Positions 1 through 8,695 of a stretch of 64,000 nt of DNA are shown here, piece by piece (position 1 is the stretch's first letter; the number at the start of each line of letters is the position of its first letter). The notes beneath the pieces are model-generated. The model worked only from the letters and a program-made list of their open reading frames with translations. It was not told the origin of the DNA and did no database searches. The DNA is from Compostimonas suwonensis (GTDB lineage Bacteria; Actinomycetota; Actinomycetes; Actinomycetales; Microbacteriaceae). Location of the stretch: positions 1 through 64,000 of the forward strand of contig NZ_PGFB01000008.1 in the NCBI RefSeq assembly GCF_002797855.1, read 5' to 3'. The translations under genes were made by a program, and so were the position numbers.

Positions 1-158
1 ACCCACCAGAACACCGGAAACAGGACAGGACCTCCGTCGTTTGTGGTTTAAAGCGGACTCAGAAGCGGAACGGATCAGAAACAGAACAGAGCCGCGGATG
101 AGTCGGCTGGCCGCTGACGTTGAAGCTGACGTTGAAGCGGAGAAGCGGCGGCGCCGGC
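1..158. other. Non-coding left edge with short tandem repeats
   Basis: No convincing gene is seen here. This is the region downstream of trpD, which is on the minus strand. It holds short direct repeats, most clearly two adjacent copies of CTGACGTTGAAG at about 114-137, and degenerate GAAACAG/GAACAG repeats further left. No clear hairpin followed by a T-run is visible, so a terminator for trpD cannot be assigned. Confidence 0.5.
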
Positions 159-1211
159 TCAGCGACGCGTGGCGGCGACCCACTGCTCGAGCTTGGCCTC
201 CGCCGCGCCGGAGTCGATCGTCTGGGCGACGATCTCGAGCTTCTCCGCCATCCGCTCGGTGAAGCCCCGCAGCACCTGCCCCGGATCGCCGGCGAGCGAG
301 AACGACACCAGGCCGGCTGCCGCGTTGAGCAGCACGATGTCGCGCACCGGCCCCGTCTCCCCCGCGAACACGGCGCGCACGATACCGGCGTTCTCCTCGG
401 GGCTCCCACCGATCAGCTGATCGATCGTCACGCGCGGGATGCCCAGGTCGTGCGGGTCGAGATCGTGCTCGGTCACCTGACCGCGCGAGACCTCCCAGAT
501 GTGGCTGTGGCCGGTCGTCGTGAGCTCGTCGAGGCCGTCGTCGCCGCGGAAGACGAGAGCCGTCGCCCCGCGGGTCTGGAAAACGCCGACGATGAGCGGA
601 ACACGGTCGAGGTGGGCCACGCCGACGGCCGAGGCCTCGGGCCTCGCCGGGTTGCACAGCGGCCCGAGGAAGTTGAAGACGGTCGGGATGCCCAGCTCGG
701 CCCGCACGACGCCCGCATGGCGGAATCCCGGGTGGAACATCGAGGCGAAGGCGAAGGTGATGCCCGTCTCGCCGAACACCTCGGCCACCCGCTCCGCCGA
801 GAGGGTCAGGTCGATGCCGAGTGCCGAGAGCACGTCCGACGAACCGCTCGCCGAGCTCGCCGCCCGGTTGCCGTGCTTGATCACGGGCACACCGGATGCC
901 GCGGCGACGACACTCGCCATGGTGGAGATGTTGACCGTGCCGAAGCGGTCCCCGCCCGTGCCGACGATGTCGAGGGCCATCGGGTCGATGGGCAGCTCGA
1001 TCGCGTGCTCGAGAACGGCGTCGCGGAAGCCCACGATCTCGTCGACCGTCTCGCCCTTCGCGCGCAGCGCCACGAGGAAGCCGGCGAGCTGCGCGGGGCT
1101 CGCCTCACCCGTCATCACGCGCTCCATAGCCCACGAGGCATCCGCGACACTCAGGTCGTTCCCCTCGAGGAGAGAGGTGATGACGGCCGGCCAGGATGTC
1201 GTTTCAGGCAT
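159..1211 (-). CDS. trpD: Anthranilate phosphoribosyltransferase
   Basis: TrpD joins anthranilate to PRPP, giving N-(5-phosphoribosyl)anthranilate, the second step of tryptophan synthesis in the cytosol. The 350-residue product has the glycine-rich PRPP-binding motif DIVGTGGDRFGTVNIST, the KHGNRAASSASGSSD loop that follows it, and the helical N-terminal domain beginning SLLEGNDLS. I start it at MPETTSWP. Seven more in-frame codons exist upstream, but the chosen ATG sits seven bases after a TAGGAT -10 hexamer and has no Shine-Dalgarno sequence, which suggests leaderless translation. It is divergent from ctaE, the same arrangement as Rv2192c/Rv2193 in mycobacteria. No other trp gene is adjacent. 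Confidence 0.95.
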   Translation of the reverse strand: MPETTSWPAVITSLLEGNDLSVADASWAMERVMTGEASPAQLAGFLVALRAKGETVDEIVGFRDAVLEHAIELPIDPMALDIVGTGGDRFGTVNISTMASVVAAASGVPVIKHGNRAASSASGSSDVLSALGIDLTLSAERVAEVFGETGITFAFASMFHPGFRHAGVVRAELGIPTVFNFLGPLCNPARPEASAVGVAHLDRVPLIVGVFQTRGATALVFRGDDGLDELTTTGHSHIWEVSRGQVTEHDLDPHDLGIPRVTIDQLIGGSPEENAGIVRAVFAGETGPVRDIVLLNAAAGLVSFSLAGDPGQVLRGFTERMAEKLEIVAQTIDSGAAEAKLEQWVAATRR

Positions 1212-1224
1212 GTACAGGATCCTA
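1212..1224 (-). promoter_or_regulatory. Candidate leaderless promoter of trpD
   Basis: On the minus strand TAGGAT (plus coordinates 1219-1224) lies seven bases before the trpD ATG. A -10 element at that distance would place the transcription start at or next to the A of the start codon. No ribosome-binding site lies between. No good -35 is evident. Confidence 0.5.
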
Positions 1225-1272
1225 GGCCACACGGCGCACGGACACTCCGTGACGGCCGAATACGGCCCAGAA

Positions 1273-1288
1273 GTTAGGTTGACCTAAC
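1273..1288. promoter_or_regulatory. Inverted repeat between trpD and ctaE, possible operator
   Basis: GTTAGGT and ACCTAAC form perfect seven-base arms separated by two bases (TG). The palindrome lies in the divergent trpD/ctaE gap, about 50 bases upstream of each candidate -10. The arms resemble half-sites of DtxR/IdeR-type metal regulators (TTAGGT), but the spacing is shorter than in the 19-bp iron box, so the regulator is unknown. Confidence 0.4.
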
Positions 1289-1342
1289 AAATCTCGCCCC
1301 GAAACGGGCCTCCGAATGGGAAAATGCCGTGAGTAAATCGGC

Positions 1343-1354
1343 CATAATGGAACA
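1343..1354 (+). promoter_or_regulatory. Candidate leaderless promoter of ctaE
   Basis: CATAAT at 1343-1348 is a near-consensus -10, followed by six bases and then the GTG start at 1355. There is no purine-rich ribosome-binding site in between, so the transcript probably begins at the start codon. No convincing -35 is seen. Confidence 0.5.
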
Positions 1355-1984
1355 GTGACGAGCACCTCAATATCCCAATCGGCGATCAAGCCGATGGTCA
1401 ACAGGCCGAACACGGTCGCCGTTGGAACCATCGTCTGGCTCGGAAGCGAAGTCATGTTCTTCGCCGGGCTGTTCGCGATCTATTTCACCCTCAGATCGAC
1501 TTCCCCTGAACTCTGGGAATTCGAGGCCGGACGGCTCAACGTGCCGTACGCGACCGTCAACACGATCATCCTCGTCCTGTCGTCGTTCTCCTGCCAGTTC
1601 GGCGTCTTCGCCGCCGAGCGCCTGCAGTCGCGACGCACCGGCTGGAAGCCCACGCAGTGGGGCATGGTCGAGTGGTTCTTCGTGAGCTTCGCCCTCGGCG
1701 CGGTCTTCGTCTCCGGCCAGGTGCTCGAGTACGCAACGCTCGTCTCAGAGGGCATCACGCTCTCCTCCAACGCCTACGGCTCCGCCTTCTACATGACGAC
1801 AGGGTTCCACGCGCTCCACGTGACAGGCGGTCTGATCGCCTTCCTCCTCGTGATCGGCCGCGCATTCGCGGTGAAGACTTTCGGCCACAAAGAGGCGACG
1901 AGCGCCATCGTCGTCTCCTACTACTGGCACTTCGTCGATGTCGTCTGGATCGGGCTCTTCCTGGTCATCTACGTGCTCAAGTAA
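1355..1984 (+). CDS. ctaE: Cytochrome c oxidase (aa3) subunit III
   Basis: This 209-residue membrane protein is subunit III of the terminal aa3 oxidase, which stabilises the complex and its proton uptake. Typical family features are [20 protein letters not shown] in the first helix, the FHALHVTGG segment, and the C-terminal [15 protein letters not shown], where the conserved histidines lie. Five hydrophobic segments are visible, fitting actinobacterial CtaE, which is shorter than the seven-helix mitochondrial form. The start is GTG with no Shine-Dalgarno, placed just after a -10 element. It is followed after 24 bases by qcrC, so oxidase subunit III is made together with the bc complex, as expected for actinobacterial bcc-aa3 supercomplexes. 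Confidence 0.96.
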   Translation: MTSTSISQSAIKPMVNRPNTVAVGTIVWLGSEVMFFAGLFAIYFTLRSTSPELWEFEAGRLNVPYATVNTIILVLSSFSCQFGVFAAERLQSRRTGWKPTQWGMVEWFFVSFALGAVFVSGQVLEYATLVSEGITLSSNAYGSAFYMTTGFHALHVTGGLIAFLLVIGRAFAVKTFGHKEATSAIVVSYYWHFVDVVWIGLFLVIYVLK

Positions 1985-2008
1985 GAATTAGGAGCGGACC
2001 CCTACAGC

Positions 2009-2821
2009 ATGCCCGAGAACACACCTCGCACTCAGCGCTCAACGCGCAAACGCGGTCGCCGCAATCCCCTCGCGACGGCCGCCCTCATCGCCATCGGCCT
2101 CGTCTTCACGGGCGGCGCGTACGCGGCCTTCAGCACGAGCACCGCCTCCGCAGAGGTCGACATGGCCTCGCAGCAGACGATCGACGAGGGCAAGAAGCTC
2201 TTCCAGGCGAACTGCGCCACCTGCCACGGCCTCGCGGCTCAGGGCACCGACAACGCGCCGAGCCTCATCGGCGTCGGCGCGGCCTCGGTCGACTTCCAGG
2301 TCGGCACGGGACGCATGCCGATGCAGATGCAGGGCCCTCAGGCCCTCGAGAAGCCGCCGCAGTTCACGGATGACGAGACCAAGGCTCTCGCCGCCTTCGT
2401 CGCGTCCCTGGCGCCCGGCCCGGCGATCCCTCCGGCCGACATCACCTCCGGCGGCGGAGACACCAGCCGCGGCGGGGAGCTCTTCCGCATCAACTGCGCG
2501 ATGTGCCACAACGTCGCCGGCGCGGGAGGAGCCCTCACCGAGGGCAAGTTCGCTCCCCCGCTCACGACCGTCAGCGGCGTGCACATCTACGAGGCCATGA
2601 TCACGGGCCCGCAGAACATGCCGGTCTTCAACGACCTCAACCTGACGCCGGAAGACAAGCGCGACATCATCACGTACCTCAAGTACGTGCAAGACACCCC
2701 ATCGCCCGGCGGTCTCGACCTCGGTGCGCTGGGTCCGGTCTCCGAAGGCCTCTTCATCTGGATCTTCGGAATCGGAGCGATCGTCGCACTTACCGTCTGG
2801 ATCACTGCAAAGTCCAACTGA
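2009..2821 (+). CDS. qcrC: Dihaem cytochrome c subunit of the bcc complex
   Basis: QcrC passes electrons from the Rieske protein to the CuA centre of cytochrome aa3, replacing a soluble cytochrome c. The 270-residue protein has a positively charged N-terminus and a hydrophobic segment (about 20-41), then two c-type haem sites: CATCH (C69, C72, H73) and CAMCH (C163, C166, H167). A C-terminal membrane anchor lies at about 246-266. The two haem motifs in one anchored protein are diagnostic of actinobacterial QcrC. The ATG start follows an AGGAG-type site at about 1990-1994. It is the second gene of the ctaE-qcrC-qcrA-qcrB operon. Confidence 0.97.
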   Translation: MPENTPRTQRSTRKRGRRNPLATAALIAIGLVFTGGAYAAFSTSTASAEVDMASQQTIDEGKKLFQANCATCHGLAAQGTDNAPSLIGVGAASVDFQVGTGRMPMQMQGPQALEKPPQFTDDETKALAAFVASLAPGPAIPPADITSGGGDTSRGGELFRINCAMCHNVAGAGGALTEGKFAPPLTTVSGVHIYEAMITGPQNMPVFNDLNLTPEDKRDIITYLKYVQDTPSPGGLDLGALGPVSEGLFIWIFGIGAIVALTVWITAKSN

Positions 2822-2859
2822 GCACCGATCCGAGATGACACAGCTTAAGAAGGAGAACA

Positions 2860-3939
2860 ATGGCACAGGACGATAACGGCGGTAAGGACGTGATCCCACA
2901 GACGGGTTCGTCGGCCGTCGAGCATGCTCTGGAGGAATCTCCGGGCACTGCGGTGATCGTTCAGGACTCCGTGGCAGACCCCGGGTTCCCCCCGCATCGT
3001 CAGCGCGTGACCGACAAGGATCCGAAGGCCGCCAAGCAGGCCGAGCGCACGGTCTACACGCTCTTCTACCTGTCGATCGTCGGAAGCGTCTTCGCCATCG
3101 CGGCGTACATGGCCTTCCCCATCGAAGACGGCGACCCCGGAGCCATCCGCCTCAACAACCTCTTCATCGGCCTGGGCATCGCCCTGGCGCTGCTCGCGAT
3201 CGGCATCGGAGCCGTGCACTGGGGCAAGGCGCTCATGGCCGACCACGAGGGCATCGACCTCCGTCACCCGGTCAAGGGCACCGACGAGACCCGCGCCCGC
3301 GCCGTCGAGATCTTCCAGGAAGCCAACGAGGAGTCGGGCTTCGGCCGCCGCACCCTCATCCGCAACAGCCTGGTGGGTGCGCTCATCGCCTTCCCGCTGC
3401 CGGCCGTCGTGCTCTTCCGCGGCCTCGCTCCGCAGAACGAGAACCCGGTCGAGCTGCTCTCCCAGACGATGTGGAAGAAGGGCCTGCGCCTGACGCTCGA
3501 CCCCACGGGAACGCCCATCAAGGCGGCCGACGTCACACTGGGCTCCGCCTTCCAGGTGATCCCCGAGGGCCTCGCCGAGATGGAGAGCGGCAGGCTCGAG
3601 GCGAAGGCCAAGGCCGCCGTGCTGCTCATGCGCCTCAAGCCCGAAGACCTGCACGAGCTGCCCGACCGCAAGTCCTGGTCGTACGACGGCATCGTCGCCT
3701 ACTCGAAGATCTGCACGCACGTCGGATGCCCCGTGGCCCTCTACGAGCAGCAGACCCACCACCTGCTCTGCCCCTGCCACCAGTCGCAGTTCGACGTCGC
3801 GAACCACGCCAAGGTGATCTTCGGACCGGCCGCACGGCCTCTCCCGCAGCTCCCGATCGCCGTTGACGACGAGGGCTACCTCATCGCACAGAGCGACTTC
3901 ACCGAACCTGTCGGACCGAGCTTCTGGGAGCGTCCTTGA
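2860..3939 (+). CDS. qcrA: Rieske iron-sulfur subunit of the bcc complex
   Basis: QcrA carries the Rieske [2Fe-2S] cluster that takes an electron from menaquinol. The 359-residue protein has three N-terminal membrane segments (about 63-86, 100-121 and 168-188), as in actinobacterial QcrA, rather than the single helix of mitochondrial Rieske proteins. The cluster box CTHVGC (C285, H287, C290) and CPCH (C304, C306, H307) supply the four ligands plus the disulfide pair. The ATG start follows a strong AAGGAG at 2850-2855. Its TGA overlaps the qcrB start by three bases within TTGA, implying translational coupling. Confidence 0.97.
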   Translation: MAQDDNGGKDVIPQTGSSAVEHALEESPGTAVIVQDSVADPGFPPHRQRVTDKDPKAAKQAERTVYTLFYLSIVGSVFAIAAYMAFPIEDGDPGAIRLNNLFIGLGIALALLAIGIGAVHWGKALMADHEGIDLRHPVKGTDETRARAVEIFQEANEESGFGRRTLIRNSLVGALIAFPLPAVVLFRGLAPQNENPVELLSQTMWKKGLRLTLDPTGTPIKAADVTLGSAFQVIPEGLAEMESGRLEAKAKAAVLLMRLKPEDLHELPDRKSWSYDGIVAYSKICTHVGCPVALYEQQTHHLLCPCHQSQFDVANHAKVIFGPAARPLPQLPIAVDDEGYLIAQSDFTEPVGPSFWERP

Positions 3940-5555
3940 GTACCACTACCCCCACTCGCACACAGGCCGTCGAGCCGAAGACCGGCGGTTTCGTCGGAGC
4001 GGCCGCGAACTACATCGACGAGCGCACGAGCATCTCGGGTGCCGTCAAGGAGTTCGGGCGCAAGATCTTCCCCGACCACTGGTCGTTCCTGCTCGGTGAG
4101 GTGGCGCTCTACAGCTTCATCGTCATCCTGCTCTCGGGAACCTTCCTGACCTTCTTCTTCCAGGCGTCGATGGTCGAGACCCATTACACCGGCTCCTTCG
4201 TGCCCCTCAAGGGCATGGAGATGTCGGCGGCGATGGACTCGACGCTCAACATCTCGTTCGACATCCGCGGCGGGCTGCTCATGCGGCAGATCCACCACTG
4301 GGCGGCGCTGCTGTTCATCGCGGCCATCGGCCTGCACATGCTCCGCATCTTCTTCACGGGCGCGTTCCGCAAGCCCCGCGAGGTCAACTGGGTCATCGGC
4401 TTCGTGCTGTTCGTGCTCGCGCTGGGCGAGGGCTTCACCGGCTACTCCCTCCCCGACGACCTGCTCTCGGGCAACGGCCTCCGGATCATCGACGGCATGC
4501 TCCTGGGCATCCCCGTCGTCGGCACCTGGATGACCTACCTGCTCTTCGGCGGGGAGTTCCCGGGAACCGACATCGTCGGCCGCCTGTACTCCCTGCACAT
4601 CCTGCTGCTGCCGCTCATGGTCATCGCCTTCATCGCGATCCACCTCATGTTCGTGGTCATCCACAAGCACACCCAGTTCCCGGGCGCCGGCCGCACGCAG
4701 AAGAACGTCGTCGGCTACCCGGTGCTGCCGGTCTACGCGGCCAAGGCCGGTGGCTTCTTCTTCATCGTCTTCGGCGTGATCGCCGTCATCGCCTCGCTCG
4801 TGACGATCAACCCGATCTGGAACTACGGCCCCTACGACCCATCCCCCGTCTCGGCGGGTACCCAACCGGACTGGTACATCGGCTTCGCCGACGGAATGCT
4901 CCGATTGATACCCTCGGGCTGGGAGTTCGTCTGGCTCGACAGAACCTGGTCGATGAACATCATCGTGCCCGTGCTCATCCTCGTGGTGTTCCTCGGCGTG
5001 GTGTTCATGTACCCGTTCCTCGAAGCGTGGATCACGGGCGACAAGCGCGAGCACCACATCCTCGACCGCCCGCGCAACGCCCCGACCCGCACGGCCATCG
5101 GCGCCGCCGGCGTCACCTTCTACGCCGTCATGTGGGCCGCCGCGAGCTCGGACATCATAGCCACCCATTTCCATCTCACGATGGAGTCGGTCATCTACAC
5201 ACTGCAGGCTCTGCTGATCCTCGGCCCGTTCATCGCCTTCTTCATCGCGAAGCGCATCTGCATCGGGCTGCAGAAGAAGGATCGCGAGATCGCCCTGCAC
5301 GGCTTCGAGTCCGGCCGCATCGTTCGACTGCCCGGTGGCGAGTTCATCGAGGTGCACCAGCAGCTCGACGACTACGAGCGCTGGAAGCTCGTGAGCTTCG
5401 AGGAGTACAAGCCGCTGATGATCCGCCCCGACAGCAAGGGACGCATCACAGGAACGCAGCGTTTCCGCGCGGCACTCTCCCGCTGGTTCTTCGAAGACCG
5501 CATCACGCCGGTCACCAACAAGGAGATCGAGCAGTCCCACGGCGATCACCACTAG
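3936..5555 (+). CDS. qcrB: Cytochrome b subunit of the bcc complex
   Basis: QcrB is the quinol-oxidising membrane core with haems bL and bH. The 539-residue protein carries the haem-ligand histidines in IHHWAA/GLHMLR (about H120, H134) and SLHILLL/AIHLMFV (H221, H236), and the Qo-site motif PDWY at about 311-314 in place of the PEWY of most other bacteria. A long charged C-terminal tail after about residue 440 is usual in Actinobacteria. It is read from a TTG overlapping the qcrA stop codon (TTGA); no ATG lies nearby, so coupling to qcrA is likely. A strong hairpin follows the stop codon. Confidence 0.96.
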   Translation: MSTTTPTRTQAVEPKTGGFVGAAANYIDERTSISGAVKEFGRKIFPDHWSFLLGEVALYSFIVILLSGTFLTFFFQASMVETHYTGSFVPLKGMEMSAAMDSTLNISFDIRGGLLMRQIHHWAALLFIAAIGLHMLRIFFTGAFRKPREVNWVIGFVLFVLALGEGFTGYSLPDDLLSGNGLRIIDGMLLGIPVVGTWMTYLLFGGEFPGTDIVGRLYSLHILLLPLMVIAFIAIHLMFVVIHKHTQFPGAGRTQKNVVGYPVLPVYAAKAGGFFFIVFGVIAVIASLVTINPIWNYGPYDPSPVSAGTQPDWYIGFADGMLRLIPSGWEFVWLDRTWSMNIIVPVLILVVFLGVVFMYPFLEAWITGDKREHHILDRPRNAPTRTAIGAAGVTFYAVMWAAASSDIIATHFHLTMESVIYTLQALLILGPFIAFFIAKRICIGLQKKDREIALHGFESGRIVRLPGGEFIEVHQQLDDYERWKLVSFEEYKPLMIRPDSKGRITGTQRFRAALSRWFFEDRITPVTNKEIEQSHGDHH

Positions 5556-5572
5556 GTCGCACACAGCTCGCG

Positions 5573-5615
5573 GAGCGGGGAGTGAGGGTCACAGGATGAC
5601 TCTCACTCCCCGCTC
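5573..5615. terminator. Long hairpin ending the ctaE-qcrCAB operon
   Basis: GAGCGGGGAGTGAG (5573-5586) pairs perfectly with 5602-5615, and five further pairs (one G-U) close a five-base loop at 5592-5596, making a 19-bp stem. It starts 17 bases after the qcrB stop. The bases after it (TCGTGTGT) are only weakly T-rich. Position and stability still support a terminator for the respiratory operon. Confidence 0.7.
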
Positions 5616-5645
5616 TCGTGTGTACGCGCCCTGCGGCCCCCTCCC

Positions 5646-6500
5646 ATGACGACCCCGACCCTGGCCGGCTGGCTTCGCTGCCCGTCGTGCGCCCAGCCCC
5701 TGGAACCGCTCGGCGAGCTCGGACTGGGTTGCGTGAACGGGCATCGCTTCGACGTCAACCGACGGGGTTACGTGACGCTCCTGGGCCCTCGTGAGGCCGT
5801 TGTGGGCGACAGCGCGGCCATGCTGGATGCCCGGGACCGTTTCCTCATCGGCGGCCACTACGCGCCGATCAGCGCCATGATCGACGCAGTGCTCCGGGAC
5901 GCCCTCATGCCGGCGGAAGGGCGCCCCGAGCGTGCGATCGACCTCGGCTGCGGTACCGGGCACTATCTCGCGGGTGTGGTGGCGCAGAGGCCCGCCTCGA
6001 GCGCTCTCGCCGTCGACCTCTCCCCCGCCGCTGTGGCTCGCACCGTGCGGCGCTTCCGGGGCGGCAGCGCTGTCGAGCCCGTCGTCGACGGGCTCGTGGC
6101 TAACACCTGGAGGCCGCTGCCGATCCGCGACGGCGCGGCCACCCTCCTGCTGAACGTCTTCGCACCGCGCAACCCGGCCGAGTTCCACCGGATCCTCGAA
6201 CCCGCAGGCGCTCTGCTCGTCGTCATCCCGCGCCCCGAGCACCTGCAGGAGCTCCGCGCGGCCGGGAGGGTGCTCGGCATCGGCGACGACAAGCACAGCC
6301 AGCTCGTCGCATCCCTCGACGCGTTCTTCGAGCTCGAGGAGAGCCGGCCCGTCGAGTTCGTCGCCGAGCTCACCGCAGCGCAGATCGACGATCTCATCGG
6401 CATGGGCCCCTCCGCCCATCACCGGAGCGCAGACAGCACAACGGCGGCAGTCGCAGTGACTGCCGCCGTCGACGTCGTGCTGTTCCGCAGGAGGGGTTGA
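5646..6500 (+). CDS. Putative 23S rRNA (guanine-N1)-methyltransferase, RlmA/TlrB family
   Basis: This protein is predicted to methylate a guanine in helix 35 of 23S rRNA with S-adenosylmethionine. The 284-residue protein begins with a zinc-binding module CPSC...C..GH (C12, C15, C29, H33), followed by the class I methyltransferase core with SAM motif AIDLGCGTGHYLAG and the NVFAPRNPAEFHRIL stretch typical of RlmA. It starts just after the qcr terminator, so it is probably transcribed on its own, and it converges on ctaF with a gap of only 17 bases. In Streptomyces this family includes a tylosin-resistance enzyme, so a role in macrolide tolerance is possible but not shown. Confidence 0.85.
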   Translation: MTTPTLAGWLRCPSCAQPLEPLGELGLGCVNGHRFDVNRRGYVTLLGPREAVVGDSAAMLDARDRFLIGGHYAPISAMIDAVLRDALMPAEGRPERAIDLGCGTGHYLAGVVAQRPASSALAVDLSPAAVARTVRRFRGGSAVEPVVDGLVANTWRPLPIRDGAATLLLNVFAPRNPAEFHRILEPAGALLVVIPRPEHLQELRAAGRVLGIGDDKHSQLVASLDAFFELEESRPVEFVAELTAAQIDDLIGMGPSAHHRSADSTTAAVAVTAAVDVVLFRRRG

Positions 6501-6517
6501 GCCTCGCTGCCGAAGGT

Positions 6518-6934
6518 CTAGCGGGCGAAGTAGCCCCGGTAGTACTCGTAGGTCCAGCCCACGATGCAGACGATCGCGAACGCGACTCCGATGAACGCGA
6601 TCCAGAAGCCGACCGCGAGCCCCAGCACAACGAGCGCGGCGGCGGCGGCGAGCATGATGGGCCACCAGCTCCACGGGCTGAAGAAGCCGAGCTCGGGGTC
6701 TCCGTCATCGATGTTCGAGTCGAGGAGGTCCTCCGGCAGCTCGCCGCCCTGGGCGCTGTGCACCCGCTGGAGGTAGAAGGCGATGAAGCCGGCGAGGAGC
6801 ACCGAGAGCGTGAGCGCGACCGTGCCGACCCACTCGATGTCCTGGATCTCGATGAGGTTCCAGATCAGGTAGGTCACGTCGGCCAGCAGGAAGAAGGCCG
6901 TCAGGATCCAGAAGAGATTGGCGTTGGCTTTCAA
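6518..6934 (-). CDS. ctaF: Cytochrome c oxidase subunit IV, actinobacterial type
   Basis: CtaF is the small fourth subunit of actinobacterial aa3 oxidase. The 138-residue protein has four hydrophobic segments: two near the N-terminus (FWILTAFFLLADVTYLIW and TVALTLSVLLAGFIAFYL) and two near the C-terminus. Between them is the acidic loop with FFSPWSWWP that marks the family. The only suitable start is TTG, one base after the ctaD stop, so translation is almost certainly coupled to ctaD. It is the last gene of ctaC-ctaD-ctaF. Confidence 0.93.
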   Translation of the reverse strand: MKANANLFWILTAFFLLADVTYLIWNLIEIQDIEWVGTVALTLSVLLAGFIAFYLQRVHSAQGGELPEDLLDSNIDDGDPELGFFSPWSWWPIMLAAAAALVVLGLAVGFWIAFIGVAFAIVCIVGWTYEYYRGYFAR

Positions 6935-6935
6935 C

Positions 6936-8690
6936 TCACTTCACTTTCTCGTCGGCAAGGTCGACGGTCGGCGCGTCGGGGGCGTCTTTCGCCGGGCCTA
7001 TGCCCACCGGAAGACCCGCCTCGGGGTGGTTGAGGTCGAACGCCGGACGCTCCGAGCGGATGCGAGGGATCGAGGTGAAGTTGTGACGCGGCGGCGGGCA
7101 CGAGGTCGCCCACTCGAGCGATGCGCCGTAGCCCCAGGGGTCGTTGACCGTGACCTTGGGAGCCTTGCGCGCCGTCAGGTACACGTTCAGGAAGAACGGG
7201 ATCATCGACGTCGCGAGGATCATCGCACCGACCGTCGAGATCTGGTTCAGCCAGGTGAAGCCGTCATCGGGCGAGTAGCTCGCGTAACGACGCGGCATGC
7301 CGATGACGCCCAGCCAGTGCTGGATGAGGAACGTCGTGTGGAAGCCGATGAACAGCAACCAGAAGTGCCACTTGCCGAGACGCTCGTTGAGCATCTTGCC
7401 CGTCCACTTCGGCCACCAGAAGTAGAAGCCGCTGAACATCGCGAAGACTACCGTGCCGAAGACGACGTAGTGGAAGTGCGCTACGACGAAATACGTGTCT
7501 GAGACATGGAAGTCGAGCGGCGGCGACGCCAGGATGACACCCGTGAGACCACCGAAGGTGAAGGTGATGAGGAAGCCGATCGCCCAGAGCATGGGTGTCT
7601 CGAAGGTCAGGGAACCCCGCCACATGGTGCCGATCCAGTTGAAGATCTTCACACCCGTCGGAACGGCGATGAGCATCGTCATAAGCGCGAAGAACGGTAG
7701 GAGCACCGACCCCGTGACGTACATGTGGTGAGCCCACACCGTCACCGACAGGGCCGCGATCGCGATCGTCGCGTAGATGAGGGTCTTGTAGCCGAAGATC
7801 GGTTTTCGGCTGAAGACAGGGAACACCTCTGAGACGATGCCGAAGAACGGCAGCGCGATGATGTAGACCTCCGGGTGCCCGAAGAACCAGAAGAGGTGCT
7901 GCCAGAGCAGCACACCGCCATTGGCGGCGTCATAGATATGGGCCTCGAAGACACGGTCGGCGGCGAGGCCGAAGAGCGCAGCAGCGAGCACGGGGAACGC
8001 CATCAGGATGAGGATCGAGGTCACGAGGGTGTTCCAGGTGAAGATCGGCATGCGGAACATGGTCATGCCGGGCGCGCGCATCGTGATGATGGTCGTGATG
8101 AAGTTGACGGCACCGAGGATCGTTCCGAAACCGCTGATCGCGAGGCCGAGAACCCAGAGGTTTCCGCCGACGCCCGGTGAGAAGGTCGTGCTCGAGAGCG
8201 GCGCGTACGCGAACCAGCCGAAGGATGCCGCGCCCTGGGGCGTCAGGAAGCCGGCGACGGCGATGAGGCTGCCGAAGTTGTAGAGCCAGTAGGCGAAGGC
8301 GTTGAGGCGGGGGAACGCGACATCCGGGGCACCGATCTGGAGCGGCATGATGACGTTCGCGAATCCCGCGAAGAGCGGTGTCGCGAACATCAGCAGCATG
8401 ATCGTGCCGTGCATCGTGAAGAGCTGGTTGTACTGCTCTTTCGTCGCGAGGATCTCGAGGCCGGGCTCGAAGAGCTGGGCGCGGATGATGAGCGCCATCA
8501 CTCCGCCGATGAGGAAGTAGACGAAGGAAGTGATCAGGTACATGTACCCGATGATCTTGTGGTCGGTCGAGGTGACCCACCGGACGATGATGTTGCCCTT
8601 GTGCTCGACTCGCGGCGTGCCGAAGGTCTTCGGCGGGGTCGGAGCGGGCGGAGTGCTGGTGGCTGCCGGAGCCGGTGCTGTGGTCGTCAT
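6936..8690 (-). CDS. ctaD: Cytochrome c oxidase (aa3) subunit I
   Basis: CtaD is the catalytic subunit with haem a and the haem a3-CuB site where oxygen is reduced and protons are pumped. The 584-residue protein shows [10 protein letters not shown] (haem a ligand), [10 protein letters not shown] (CuB histidine and the cross-linked tyrosine, with the glutamate of the D channel nearby), HHMYVTG (two further CuB ligands) and HFHYVVFG (a3 and a ligands). About twelve membrane segments are visible. A proline- and alanine-rich N-terminus precedes the first helix, as is usual in Actinobacteria. Gaps of five bases to ctaC and one base to ctaF show a tight operon. Confidence 0.98.
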   Translation of the reverse strand: MTTTAPAPAATSTPPAPTPPKTFGTPRVEHKGNIIVRWVTSTDHKIIGYMYLITSFVYFLIGGVMALIIRAQLFEPGLEILATKEQYNQLFTMHGTIMLLMFATPLFAGFANVIMPLQIGAPDVAFPRLNAFAYWLYNFGSLIAVAGFLTPQGAASFGWFAYAPLSSTTFSPGVGGNLWVLGLAISGFGTILGAVNFITTIITMRAPGMTMFRMPIFTWNTLVTSILILMAFPVLAAALFGLAADRVFEAHIYDAANGGVLLWQHLFWFFGHPEVYIIALPFFGIVSEVFPVFSRKPIFGYKTLIYATIAIAALSVTVWAHHMYVTGSVLLPFFALMTMLIAVPTGVKIFNWIGTMWRGSLTFETPMLWAIGFLITFTFGGLTGVILASPPLDFHVSDTYFVVAHFHYVVFGTVVFAMFSGFYFWWPKWTGKMLNERLGKWHFWLLFIGFHTTFLIQHWLGVIGMPRRYASYSPDDGFTWLNQISTVGAMILATSMIPFFLNVYLTARKAPKVTVNDPWGYGASLEWATSCPPPRHNFTSIPRIRSERPAFDLNHPEAGLPVGIGPAKDAPDAPTVDLADEKVK

Positions 8691-8695
8691 TCGCC

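Noticed and set aside
1273-1288. Assignment of the ctaE palindrome as a true IdeR/DtxR iron box
   Set aside because: The arms match a half-site, but the consensus TTAGGTTAGGCTAACCTAA needs a longer span; the call is left as an operator of unknown regulator.
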